NCBI RefSeq assembly: GCF_019923725.1
Contig: NZ_JAHXRI010000007.1
Span: forward strand, 372,001-436,000
DNA length: 64,000 bases
Source: Zwartia hollandica
GTDB taxonomy: Bacteria; Pseudomonadota; Gammaproteobacteria; Burkholderiales; Burkholderiaceae_B
Direction: 5' to 3'
In this document: positions 26,989 through 35,179 of the stretch, one piece after another
How positions within the stretch are numbered: position 1 is the first letter of the stretch
Layout of the letters: the number at the start of each line of letters is the position of its first letter
Notes under the pieces: generated by a model
Seen by the model: only the letters and a program-made list of their open reading frames with translations
Told to the model about the DNA's origin: nothing
The model's database searches: none
Translations under genes and position numbers: made by a program

Positions 26989-27753
26989 TTACGCGCGAAA
27001 GCGCGTACCCGCATCCACCGAGATCACGTCGCCACTGATGTATTTGGCCGCATCAGACGCCAAAAACACAGCCAGGCTTGCGACCTCCTCTGGCTTTCCC
27101 ATGCGGCCATACGGAAGATTCGCCATAACCTTTGCATAGGCTTGGCGATCGACTTCGGTTTTTGGATGCAACAGGTTATCTGTACGACCAGTGTGTATCA
27201 AACCGGGATTAATTCCCAACACACGCACGCCGTGGTCAACGCTCTCCGCACCAAACGCTTTTGTAAAGGCGATGAGCGCAGCATTCGCCACTGAGGTGCC
27301 GATCGAATTAGGGTTGAGTTTTTCTCCGGCAATACCAATGATATTGACGATCACGCCATACTTACGTTTGATCATATTTGGATAAAGGGCTCGGCTAAGC
27401 ATCATGCTTGCGGTCACCTTGCCTTCAAAGCCTTCGCGGAAACCGGCAGGATCAATATTCAACAAACTCCCACGTGCAATCGCGCCCGCGCTGTTTATCA
27501 AGATATCGGTCTCGGGAAAAGCTGCAGCTAAGGTCTCGGCCGCTCCCGCCTCTGACAGGTTTGCCGACTGCACCTCCACCTCTACTGGGTAACTGGACTT
27601 GATTGCATCGCGCGCCACATTTAAGGAAACTATATCGCGCGCCGCTAAGCGCAGATGACAGCCCTCAGCCGCCAGCGCCTGGGCAATCGCAAAACCAATC
27701 CCCTTTGAGCCACCTGTGACAAGAGCTACCTTTCCCTTTAACCCTGAATCCAT
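26989..27753 (-). CDS. SDR family protein lacking the catalytic Tyr/Lys pair
   Basis: The 254-residue protein keeps the cofactor loop TGGSKGIGFAIAQALA, INSAGAIARG, GINPGLIHTGRTDNLL and the C-terminal YISGDVISVDAGTRFRA. The active-site region reads IGTSVANAALIAFTKAF, so where YxxxK should be there is Thr and Asn. This differs from the degeneration in the SDR at 15106, so the two lost the residues independently or belong to different non-classical subfamilies. The ATG at 27753 has AGAGGG upstream; the frame is open 13 codons more. It is convergent with the Bug gene and divergent from the flavoprotein gene. Confidence 0.83.
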   Translation of the reverse strand: MDSGLKGKVALVTGGSKGIGFAIAQALAAEGCHLRLAARDIVSLNVARDAIKSSYPVEVEVQSANLSEAGAAETLAAAFPETDILINSAGAIARGSLLNIDPAGFREGFEGKVTASMMLSRALYPNMIKRKYGVIVNIIGIAGEKLNPNSIGTSVANAALIAFTKAFGAESVDHGVRVLGINPGLIHTGRTDNLLHPKTEVDRQAYAKVMANLPYGRMGKPEEVASLAVFLASDAAKYISGDVISVDAGTRFRA

Positions 27754-27858
27754 CGCACCCTCTTTTTTTGAAAGAACACTGAAATTGCGCATATTTTATA
27801 GATTTCAGCTTAGTCCGCGGCCGCCAATTAGCAAGAAATTTGTGTATCGTTGCACTCT

Positions 27859-29469
27859 ATGATTCACATTACCGAATTACGCTTACCCGTCAATCACACT
27901 CCGCAAGATCTTGAGACAGCAATCCTTGAGCGTCTCGGCATCTCTGCCAGCGAATTATTGGATGTTGAGATCTTTAAGCGTAGCTATGATGCCCGAAAAA
28001 AGGCGGCGCTATCTTTTACCTATATTGTCGATGTCTCTGTAAAAGATCCCATCGCAGTCCTCAAGCGTCATACAGAAGACGCGCGGGTTACCCCAACACC
28101 AGACACGGGCTACCATTACGTCGCTCAAGCCTCGCACGACACCTCATCCAAGCGGCTTCGGCCAGTTGTTGTGGGCTTTGGACCCTGCGGCATCTTCGCA
28201 GCGCTACTGCTTGCTCAGATGGGCTTTAAGCCCCTAGTACTTGAGCGTGGCAAAGCAGTCCGGGAACGCACTAAAGACACCTGGAATCTTTGGCGCAAAA
28301 ACGTACTCGATCCAGAGTCCAACGTACAGTTCGGTGAAGGTGGGGCTGGTACCTTCTCTGATGGCAAGCTCTACAGCCAGATCAAAGATCCGAAATTCTA
28401 CGGTCGCAAAGTCATCCGCGAATTCGTCAAGGCTGGCGCCCCCGAAGAGATCGTCTACGTCGCCAAACCTCATATCGGTACGTTCCGACTGGTGGGTGTC
28501 GTCGAAAAAATGCGGGAAGAAATCATCGCCCTAGGTGGTGAGATTCGATTCGGGCAAAAAGTCGTTGGATTGGAGATTGACCACCAACAACTGCGTGGGC
28601 TGACACTCGAAAGCGGCGAACACATTGCTGCAGACCATGTTGTGCTGGCTCTAGGTCATAGCGCTCGCGACACCTTCAAAGTGCTGCACGAGGCTGGTGT
28701 TTATATGGAAGCCAAGCCGTTTTCAGTTGGCTTTCGTATCGAGCACCCACAGTCTATGATCGATCGCGCCCGACTCGGCCCCCATGCGGGCAACAAACTG
28801 ATCGGTGCCGCAGACTACAAGCTTGTGCACCACGCTAATAATGGCCGTAGTGTCTACAGCTTTTGTATGTGCCCAGGCGGCACTGTGGTTGCGGCAACCT
28901 CAGAGCCTAATCGTGTTGTGACGAACGGCATGAGCCAATACTCACGCAATGAGCGTAATGCAAATGCTGGGATTGTCGTCGGCATCACACCCGCTGACTA
29001 TCCGGGTGACGCAATGGCAGGGATTGAGTTTCAACGTACGATTGAATCCAAGGCGTTTGAATTGGGCGGCGGCACCTACGAAGCCCCAGGCCAACTCGTG
29101 GGTGATTTCCTTGTTGGCAAGGCCTCCACGGCTTTTGGCAGTGTGATCCCATCTTATAAACCTGGCGTGCATCTTACCGACTTAGCGTCGAGCCTACCTG
29201 ATTATGCGATTCAAGCCATGCGCGAAGCGTTGCCTGCCTTTGAGCGTCAAATCAAAGGCTTTTCCATGCACGATGCCGTGCTGACGGGTGTTGAGACACG
29301 CACTTCGTCACCGCTGCGCATTACGCGTGGCGACGACTACCAAAGTTTGAATATCAAAGGGCTCTACCCCGCAGGCGAAGGTGCGGGATACGCTGGTGGG
29401 ATTTTGTCAGCTGGTGTCGATGGAATCAAAGTCGCGGAAGCCGTAGCACTCAGCTATACGGCGCCTTAG
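27859..29469 (+). CDS. FAD-dependent dehydrogenase-like flavoprotein (COG2509)
   Basis: The 536-residue protein has an N-terminal alpha/beta domain (about residues 1-95, ITELRLPVNHTPQDL) followed by the dinucleotide loop VVGFGPCGIFAALLLAQMG, FGEGGAGTFSDGKLYSQIKD, the HIGTFRLVGVVEKM block, FCMCPGGTVVAATSE and a C-terminal GLYPAGEGAGYAGGILSAGVDG. These mark the 'uncharacterised FAD-dependent dehydrogenase' family, conserved across many phyla but without a known reaction. I start at the ATG 27859 rather than the TTG three codons upstream. The nuclease gene cho starts 3 bases after its stop, so the two are co-transcribed. Confidence 0.87.
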   Translation: MIHITELRLPVNHTPQDLETAILERLGISASELLDVEIFKRSYDARKKAALSFTYIVDVSVKDPIAVLKRHTEDARVTPTPDTGYHYVAQASHDTSSKRLRPVVVGFGPCGIFAALLLAQMGFKPLVLERGKAVRERTKDTWNLWRKNVLDPESNVQFGEGGAGTFSDGKLYSQIKDPKFYGRKVIREFVKAGAPEEIVYVAKPHIGTFRLVGVVEKMREEIIALGGEIRFGQKVVGLEIDHQQLRGLTLESGEHIAADHVVLALGHSARDTFKVLHEAGVYMEAKPFSVGFRIEHPQSMIDRARLGPHAGNKLIGAADYKLVHHANNGRSVYSFCMCPGGTVVAATSEPNRVVTNGMSQYSRNERNANAGIVVGITPADYPGDAMAGIEFQRTIESKAFELGGGTYEAPGQLVGDFLVGKASTAFGSVIPSYKPGVHLTDLASSLPDYAIQAMREALPAFERQIKGFSMHDAVLTGVETRTSSPLRITRGDDYQSLNIKGLYPAGEGAGYAGGILSAGVDGIKVAEAVALSYTAP

Positions 29470-29472
29470 TCA

Positions 29473-30327
29473 ATGCCACGAACGCGCAAACATCCGGAGT
29501 TCGATCCGACCACGGGGTATGCGTACCCTGAGCACTTACGCGGGTACCTGAACGATCTGCCGCAGACACCGGGTGTTTATATCTTTCACGGTTTAACCGA
29601 TAGTTTGCCGCTTTACATCGGAAAAAGTATCAATATCCGTACGAGGGTGATGTCTCACTTTCGCACCCTCGACGAAGCGCGCATGCTTCGTCAGACACAG
29701 CGCATTACTTTCATTCAAACCGTTGGTGAGATCGGTGCACTCTTGCTTGAAGCCCAATTAATCAAAGAACAACAACCACTCTTCAATCAAAAACTACGAC
29801 GCACACGTCAAATGTGCTCCATCAGACTGCAAGACGATAAGCCTGAGATCGTATATTCAAAGGACATTGATTTTGCACACACACCGCATCTATACGGACT
29901 ATTTGCGAGCAGACATTCTGCGCTTGAAGCACTCAAGGATCTCGCGGATGAAGCCAACCTGTGTTGGGGAATACTCGGCATTGAAAAAGCGTCTGCCAAT
30001 CGCCCTTGCTACAGACACATGCTCAAGCGCTGCGCTGGGGCCTGTTGTGGCGTCGAAACGGTTGCAGTACACCATAATCGACTCATACAACAATTAGAAA
30101 ATCAGCGTATTGAATGTTGGCCTTATGTGGGGCCCATCGGTTTGATCGAAAAAAATGACACGCATACCGATATTCATGTGGTGCACAACTGGCTGTACTT
30201 GGGTAGCGCAATGACGATTGAACAAGCTAGAGAGCTCAGCACCATCGCCGCTGCGTTCGATAGCGACGGCTACAAGATTCTATGCAAACCCATTCTGACT
30301 AGCTCGTTGCCAGTCGTGGAACTTTAA
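29473..30327 (+). CDS. cho: Excinuclease Cho (UvrC-homologous GIY-YIG endonuclease)
   Basis: The 284-residue protein aligns in memory with E. coli Cho over its full length: YPEHLRGYLNDLPQTPGVYI, then the GIY-YIG site LPLYIGKSINIRTRVMSHF, MLRQTQRITFIQTVGEIGAL, LLEAQLIKEQQPLFNQKLRR and a cysteine-bearing C-terminal half (CYRHMLKRCAGACCG). Cho makes the 3' incision next to lesions in nucleotide excision repair and is SOS-induced in E. coli. Here it starts 3 bases after the flavoprotein stop, so a LexA box of its own is unlikely and regulation should follow the upstream gene. Confidence 0.93.
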   Translation: MPRTRKHPEFDPTTGYAYPEHLRGYLNDLPQTPGVYIFHGLTDSLPLYIGKSINIRTRVMSHFRTLDEARMLRQTQRITFIQTVGEIGALLLEAQLIKEQQPLFNQKLRRTRQMCSIRLQDDKPEIVYSKDIDFAHTPHLYGLFASRHSALEALKDLADEANLCWGILGIEKASANRPCYRHMLKRCAGACCGVETVAVHHNRLIQQLENQRIECWPYVGPIGLIEKNDTHTDIHVVHNWLYLGSAMTIEQARELSTIAAAFDSDGYKILCKPILTSSLPVVEL

Positions 30328-30364
30328 AGGCAACGCCTAGGCGAAAGCCTTCGCACACAAGCGG

Positions 30365-30673
30365 CTACGCGGCAATGGGTTGGTATACACGAATGCGCGA
30401 TTGCAACGTTTTTTTATTCTCTCGAATTGCGACACGGACATCATATTCCGCTTGTAAGTTGATCCAAAAAATCGGATCCATCGAGAAATAAATTCCAAGC
30501 CTCACAGCAGTATCTGCCGTGATCGGTCGGTTGCCATTCAAGATTTCACTAATGCGACTCGCTGGAACATCTATATCACTAGATAAGCGTCGACCGGTTA
30601 TCTGCAGAGGCTTCAAGAACTCTTCGTTCAAAATCTCACCTGGGTGTATTTCTTGCAAACGCCTAGTCATCAT
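30365..30673 (-). CDS. higA: HigA family antitoxin (orphan)
   Basis: The 102-residue Xre-type protein begins MMTRRLQEIHPGEILNEEFL, the family signature, with helix-turn-helix ASRISEILNGNRPITADTAV and the conserved FWINLQAEYDVRVA. HigA proteins neutralise the mRNA-cleaving toxin HigB and repress their own promoter. The start could also be the GTG at 30679, which overlaps the stop of the HigB relic. The toxin gene that should precede it is reduced to a short remnant (30680-30758), so this antitoxin has no functional partner here. A promoter and a 7-bp inverted repeat lie upstream. Confidence 0.9.
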   Translation of the reverse strand: MMTRRLQEIHPGEILNEEFLKPLQITGRRLSSDIDVPASRISEILNGNRPITADTAVRLGIYFSMDPIFWINLQAEYDVRVAIRENKKTLQSRIRVYQPIAA

Positions 30674-30679
30674 TTTCAC

Positions 30680-30758
30680 TTAGTGATAATCAACACTTTC
30701 CAACGTGAATAGTCCGAAAGAGTGCCTGAGTATCGAGGCACCGGAATGAAGCAATCAT
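30680..30758 (-). pseudogene. higB: HigB toxin relic with internal deletion
   Basis: Reading from the ATG at 30758 the frame gives MIASFRCLDTQALFRT, which matches the N-terminus of HigB-type RelE toxins (usually MIKSFRCKDTEALF). After about 20 codons it meets a stop. One base shifted, the same stretch ends in a codon run for V-D-Y-H then TAA at 30680-30682, the usual C-terminal end of HigB, directly before higA. The roughly 65-70 codons in between are missing. This is best read as an internal deletion that killed the toxin but left the operon head and the antitoxin. The N-terminal and C-terminal matches are short, hence the confidence. Confidence 0.7.
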
Positions 30759-30762
30759 AAAT

Positions 30763-30791
30763 AGTATATTCCGCCAAACAGATTCTGTAAA
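30763..30791 (-). promoter_or_regulatory. Predicted sigma-70 promoter of the higBA relic operon
   Basis: On the minus strand TTTACA (30786-30791) and TATACT (30763-30768) are separated by exactly 17 bases. The predicted transcription start falls at about 30756, on the ATG of the toxin relic, so the transcript would serve mainly higA. The -35 box overlaps an inverted repeat. Confidence 0.5.
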
Positions 30792-30798
30792 ACAGAAT
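30782..30798. promoter_or_regulatory. Inverted repeat, possible HigA operator
   Basis: ATTCTGT and ACAGAAT flank a 3-base AAA spacer and overlap the -35 element of the promoter at 30763-30791. HigA-type antitoxins bind palindromes over their own promoter, so this is a natural autoregulation site. Binding is inferred from position only. Confidence 0.45.
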
Positions 30799-30894
30799 AT
30801 TTGCTGATAAGCAAAGTGTAGCGAAATAACCATGGTTACCGATCTGACGGGTAGACAAATTAACCCACGGGTTCGAGCATCAGCTCAGCGTGAT

Positions 30895-31983
30895 TTACTC
30901 AGGCGTCAACGCAACGTTATTCAACTTGTTGAGCGTCTCTGGCCACTGACGTTTTTGTGCCGATTGCAGCAACACACGTCCCCACGACATCCAGGCATCC
31001 CAGCCAATCCGCTTATCCCAAGAATTACCCCAGCACGAAACTAACTGAACGCCAGCGGCAGCGTAACGCTCACCTTCCTCAAAGTTTCGGAACGTCATGT
31101 AGAGCTGTGCCAGCACAAGATAAGGTTCAGCAACGTAAGGGTTCAAGGCAATCGTTTGCTTCAACACGGCGATTGTCGCGTCAGGCGACAGCATCGGTTG
31201 GTTTTGCTGCATCACGGACCAGTACAACGCAGCAGCCGACGCTTCATTCTCGCGGGTAAGCACCCCCTGCCCCAACTCAAACACTGGCGGTGTTGGCAAC
31301 AAATCCTTCAAACCAGGGTGCTGCAAAAGTGTCGCTAGCTGTGAAATCTGACTCCAGCGATACGTAGACGGACGCATCGGTCCTGGCCATAAGGCGGCCC
31401 CCCAATGCAACTGAGCGTTATCCGCCTTGTAGTCTGGGTAGCCCATGTAGATATCATCTTGCCAGCTGTACCACTGCTCACAGATATCTGCCATCGTTAC
31501 AACGATATAGATTGCGACATCGCGCGGTGGCAAATCAAAAGGGGCACCGTTCAAGGTAATCGTGAGGCTACCGTCTTGCTTGAGATTACCTTTGAATAGT
31601 TCTCGCACGAGCTCAGTGCGCGACATGACGCAAAAGAGGTGAATGAGTCGTTCGGCATCTTCACCAACAGCTTCTTGTAGACGTCCTCGCTCACTCTTGG
31701 GATCGAACTTCACCAGATCCACATGTGCATTACCGTAGACACTGTGCAAGAGGCCAAGCTGACGCACCACAAGTGGCTGTTGCCACAGAGTCAGTGTACG
31801 GGTCACGCCCACCAAATGATGGCGAAACGTTCCCGCCTTGTGCCAGTCTTGCCCGACACCTCGCCCAAGAACCAAAGGCATAACCGGCCCTAACTCAGGA
31901 TCATGGGCCAACCATTCCTCGTCGAGCAGGGCTATCGCGCGGGTCAGTTGTGTGGAATTAAGCGTTGGCAACTTAGTCGTCAT
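30895..31983 (-). CDS. DUF6817-like protein with TPR-like C-terminal half
   Basis: The 362-residue cytoplasmic protein is of unknown function. Residues about 45-140 (GTFRHHLVGVTRTLTLW, VVRQLGLLHSVYGNAHVDL, AVGEDAERLIHLFCVM) have the His-rich helical pattern of DUF6817, which resembles an HD-type metal site (HH ... H). The last 130 residues contain helix pairs such as VLKQTIALNPYVAEPYLVLA and FEEGERYAAAGVQLV that look like tetratricopeptide repeats. The ATG at 31983 was preferred to the TTG five codons upstream. It precedes no clear partner; the amidohydrolase gene ends 58 bases upstream on the same strand. Confidence 0.65.
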   Translation of the reverse strand: MTTKLPTLNSTQLTRAIALLDEEWLAHDPELGPVMPLVLGRGVGQDWHKAGTFRHHLVGVTRTLTLWQQPLVVRQLGLLHSVYGNAHVDLVKFDPKSERGRLQEAVGEDAERLIHLFCVMSRTELVRELFKGNLKQDGSLTITLNGAPFDLPPRDVAIYIVVTMADICEQWYSWQDDIYMGYPDYKADNAQLHWGAALWPGPMRPSTYRWSQISQLATLLQHPGLKDLLPTPPVFELGQGVLTRENEASAAALYWSVMQQNQPMLSPDATIAVLKQTIALNPYVAEPYLVLAQLYMTFRNFEEGERYAAAGVQLVSCWGNSWDKRIGWDAWMSWGRVLLQSAQKRQWPETLNKLNNVALTPE

Positions 31984-32040
31984 GTTGATAGGTCTCAAGC
32001 AAAGGTTTTACAGATCGTTCTAAATAGGCTCGAAAAAATC

Positions 32041-33495
32041 TTAGCTCAGCGGTCGAGACAGCACACGTCCTGGTCTCGCGCCCGTTGCCTTGCCGTCATT
32101 CCAGACAATATCGCCATTCACAATAACCGTGTGGATGCCTTTGGCCAACGCAATCGGATTCTCATAGGTTGCAACTTCATCGACGGTCTCTTCATCAAAA
32201 AGCGTCAGATCCGCGAATGCGCCCTCTTTGATGACACCGCGGTCTGCAAGACCAAAGTTCACAGCCGTCAGGCCCGTCATTTTATGCACCGCGGTCTCAA
32301 GTGAAAACAAGCCGAGGCTGCGACGATAGTGCCCAAGCACGCGGGGGAAGGTTGACCACAAACGAGGATGTGGTGAGGAGTCATGTGGCAATCCATCTGA
32401 ACCAATCATTGTTGGCGCAAATTGCAATATCTTTTGTACGTCACCTTCATCCATACGGAAATAAATCGCACCGGCAGGCAGCAGGCGCTCAATAGCTTCA
32501 TCTTGCGATACACCCATCTGCGCCGCGATCTTATCCAGATCCTGGCCTGCATACTGTGGCAAAGGCTTAGACCACGTCACGATCACGCGTGCGGAAGTAA
32601 TGGCACGACTAGCGGATAGCACTGTTGAGCCTGCAGTGTAGGGGTAGCAGTCGAGACAGATCGGCTGCATCGCCATGCTCTTACGAATGAACTCAAGCGT
32701 CTCATCCGAACGGCCGTAGTTCTTCTGCCCAATCACCTTGTGATGTGAAATCACGACCGGCACACCCACTTCACGTCCGATCCGGAAAGTCTCTTCCAGC
32801 GACTCCATCACACCATCGGCCTCATCGCGCATATGCGTGCAATACAAGCCATTATATTTTTTGAGTGGTTTGCAGATTTCGATCACTTCCTCAGTCGGTG
32901 CAGCGACAGCCGGCTCATAAAACAAACCGGTCGACACTCCAATTGCACCTGCCTGCATCGCTTCGACAACAAGCTCTTGCATCGCGTGAATTTGTTTGGC
33001 ATTCGCTGGCTGCTCAAGATCATCCATCGTAGCTACACGCAAGGTTGTGTGCCCCACCAACATCGCGCGGTTGGTGGTCGCAGGCTCAGCCCTCAACGCA
33101 TCGAGATACTCTTTAAAACTACGGAAACGAAACCACTTACCTTCGTCGTCCAACAGATTCAAGGGAGGCGTCACGGGATCAGGAATCGGCCGTGGCATTG
33201 GCGCTAACGAGACACCACAATTGCCACCAATAATAGTCGTCACACCCTGACTGACTTTGGGCGTCATCTCCGGATTCGACAACATCAAGCGATCATCATG
33301 CGTGTGCGCATCAATAAAACCAGGCGCTGCCACATGACCTTTAAGATCAATCTCCTTTTTAGCGGTGCAACCCGAGAGGTCACCTACTTTGGCGATCCGA
33401 TCAGCATTGATACCGATATCCGCGGTGTAGCGATCGGCACCTGTGCCGTCAATAACGGTTGCATTGCGAATAAGTAAATCAAACTTGGTTGTCAT
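32041..33495 (-). CDS. D-aminoacylase / N-acyl-D-amino-acid deacylase family amidohydrolase
   Basis: The 484-residue metal-dependent hydrolase has the small beta domain plus TIM-barrel layout of the family: APGFIDAHTHDDRLML (HxH metal site; the family has HTHDD), QGVTTIIGGNCGVSLAPM, GLFYEPAVAAPTEEV, YCTHMRDEADGVMESLEE, VISHHKVIGQKNYGRS, and IGSDGLPHDSSPHPRLWSTF with FPRVLGHYRR. It removes acyl groups from N-acyl-D-amino acids. The following M20 peptidase gene upstream on the same strand suggests joint use of acylated or D-configured amino-acid compounds, possibly released from cell wall or antibiotics. Cytoplasmic, no signal peptide. Confidence 0.9.
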   Translation of the reverse strand: MTTKFDLLIRNATVIDGTGADRYTADIGINADRIAKVGDLSGCTAKKEIDLKGHVAAPGFIDAHTHDDRLMLSNPEMTPKVSQGVTTIIGGNCGVSLAPMPRPIPDPVTPPLNLLDDEGKWFRFRSFKEYLDALRAEPATTNRAMLVGHTTLRVATMDDLEQPANAKQIHAMQELVVEAMQAGAIGVSTGLFYEPAVAAPTEEVIEICKPLKKYNGLYCTHMRDEADGVMESLEETFRIGREVGVPVVISHHKVIGQKNYGRSDETLEFIRKSMAMQPICLDCYPYTAGSTVLSASRAITSARVIVTWSKPLPQYAGQDLDKIAAQMGVSQDEAIERLLPAGAIYFRMDEGDVQKILQFAPTMIGSDGLPHDSSPHPRLWSTFPRVLGHYRRSLGLFSLETAVHKMTGLTAVNFGLADRGVIKEGAFADLTLFDEETVDEVATYENPIALAKGIHTVIVNGDIVWNDGKATGARPGRVLSRPLS

Positions 33496-33562
33496 GATTT
33501 AAAGGTTTCCAGTGTGTGTCTTTTCAAATAGTATTTTTGTCAGGCCAGTGCTTGCGATAGCT

Positions 33563-34960
33563 TTACGCAGCGATTTTTGCGCCCTCGTCGCCCAAGTCCC
33601 AGAGCAGTCCAGCCATCAACTGCAAGGACTCGCGCGCAACGGAACCCAGCATGTGCTCATTAGGCGCATGTTGCGAACATGCTGCATACGAATGCGGGAC
33701 CCACACCGTGGGCAAGCCCAGAATTTTTGAAAACGCATCGTTAGGCAAGGTACCGCCAAGGTTAGGCAAAATATCAACGGTCTTTCCGGTCGTACGCGTA
33801 ATCGATGCTGCCGCCATCTTGACCCAAGCGTTATCGGGATCCAGTCGCGTCGCTTCGGCGGCTTCGCCACGACTCGCTACCGCTTCGACATCGGTAAATC
33901 CATGTGCATCGAGATGCTCACGAATATGCTTTAAGAAATTCTCATTGTCACTACCCACCACATACCGTAACTGGCAGAACGCAATCGCATAGCCGGGGAT
34001 CGCATTGACGGGTGCATCGGGGTTGCCCGTCTTGAACGCAAGGGTCTCAAAGGTGTTCCACGCAAAGACACGTTCGGTCGGGGTCAAACCTGGCTCGGCC
34101 CAATCAGGATCGATTTCCGGGTCGTTAGGGCCACCACCGACTTCAATGTTTGCGAGCGCCTTTTTTACGTTGTCGGGTAATGAGCTGGGTAAAAGTTTTG
34201 GAACGAGAATCTTCCCCTTAGCGTCGACCATCGATGCGATCGCGTGTGCCAAGCGGATGCCAGGGTTCTTAAGCAAGCCACCCCAGTTGCCAGAGTGATG
34301 CGCGCCCTGTCGGACATTGAGTTTGAGCTCAAAATTGAACGCCCCACGCGAACCCAAAAAGAGTGTTGGGCGAGTCGCTGACACACGTGGACCATCCGAC
34401 GCCAAAAATAAATCGGCCTGGAGTAAGTCGCCATGCTGCTCGCACATTTCGCGCAAACCAGGCGAACCCATCTCCTCACCCATTTCAATCAACAGCGTCA
34501 CGTTGTAGCCAAGCTTGCCACCACGTGCAGTGATGACCTGCTCTAGCGCAGCAAGGTTGATGGTGTGCTGGCCCTTGTTGTCAGCCGTACCACGACCATA
34601 CCAGCGGTCGCCTTGTATTTTTAGCGTCCAGGGCTCCAGGCCTTCGATCCATTGTGGCGCGTAGCCCCGCACCACATCACCATGACCGTAGGTCAAGACG
34701 GTAAAGGCTGCCGCTGACTCCGTCCGACTTGCAACCATAAAGGGTGCACCACCCTCGATCGGGTTCGGAATAATCTTGCAATCAAAGCCAAGCCCTTTAA
34801 GCGTGGGTGCCAACTCCTCGGTCAGATAAGACGTGAGCACTGGGATCTTTCCCGGCTCTTGGCTTTCGGTCGCTATCGCGACGCGGCGCGCCAACGTCGA
34901 CTGAAAGGTGCCTTGATCAAAATAGGCGGTAGCGGAATCAATCGCTTGCTGACGGCTCAT
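33563..34960 (-). CDS. M20 family metallopeptidase (dipeptidase)
   Basis: The 465-residue protein has the zinc sites of M20 peptidases: VLTYGHGDVVRGY (His-x-Asp), WYGRGTADNKGQHTINL (bridging Asp), LLIEMGEEMGSPGLREMCE (general-base Glu-Glu) and a C-terminal His in WVPHSYAACSQHAPNEHM. A lid domain sits between. It should cleave dipeptides or acylated amino acids in the cytoplasm. It is transcribed with the D-aminoacylase-type gene 67 bases downstream. The 219-base gap to the divergent MFS gene holds the likely promoters of both directions; I see no clear element there. Confidence 0.92.
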   Translation of the reverse strand: MSRQQAIDSATAYFDQGTFQSTLARRVAIATESQEPGKIPVLTSYLTEELAPTLKGLGFDCKIIPNPIEGGAPFMVASRTESAAAFTVLTYGHGDVVRGYAPQWIEGLEPWTLKIQGDRWYGRGTADNKGQHTINLAALEQVITARGGKLGYNVTLLIEMGEEMGSPGLREMCEQHGDLLQADLFLASDGPRVSATRPTLFLGSRGAFNFELKLNVRQGAHHSGNWGGLLKNPGIRLAHAIASMVDAKGKILVPKLLPSSLPDNVKKALANIEVGGGPNDPEIDPDWAEPGLTPTERVFAWNTFETLAFKTGNPDAPVNAIPGYAIAFCQLRYVVGSDNENFLKHIREHLDAHGFTDVEAVASRGEAAEATRLDPDNAWVKMAAASITRTTGKTVDILPNLGGTLPNDAFSKILGLPTVWVPHSYAACSQHAPNEHMLGSVARESLQLMAGLLWDLGDEGAKIAA

Positions 34961-35179
34961 GGCTTGTCTCGTGTGTAGGTTAAATAATGGAACTAAATTT
35001 TGCTTATAAATCGTAATCTTTTCGCAAGACTGCCACTTATATTACCGCCATGTCTAAAAATTTGGACTGTCAGGAGGGTTCGGCGTGACATCTGACCCGT
35101 ATCACATTAATTTGGCGACACGGTTAGCGTAAATCGATAGAAGAATGCAAAAATAGGCAAACATCACAAAAACCAAAAC

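Noticed and set aside
26990-27007. Hairpin TACGCGC-GAAA-GCGCGTA between convergent genes
   Set aside because: The 7-bp stem with a GAAA loop has no T-tract on either side and lies in the SDR coding end, so I do not call it a terminator.
27779-27808. Inverted repeat CTGAAAT / ATTTCAG between the SDR and flavoprotein genes
   Set aside because: Seven bases with a 16-base spacer can occur by chance, and no regulator is linked.
30676-30858. A 60-codon minus-strand frame before higA as a separate small gene
   Set aside because: Its sequence has no family pattern; the HigB-like residues lie in the other two frames, so a relic is the better reading.
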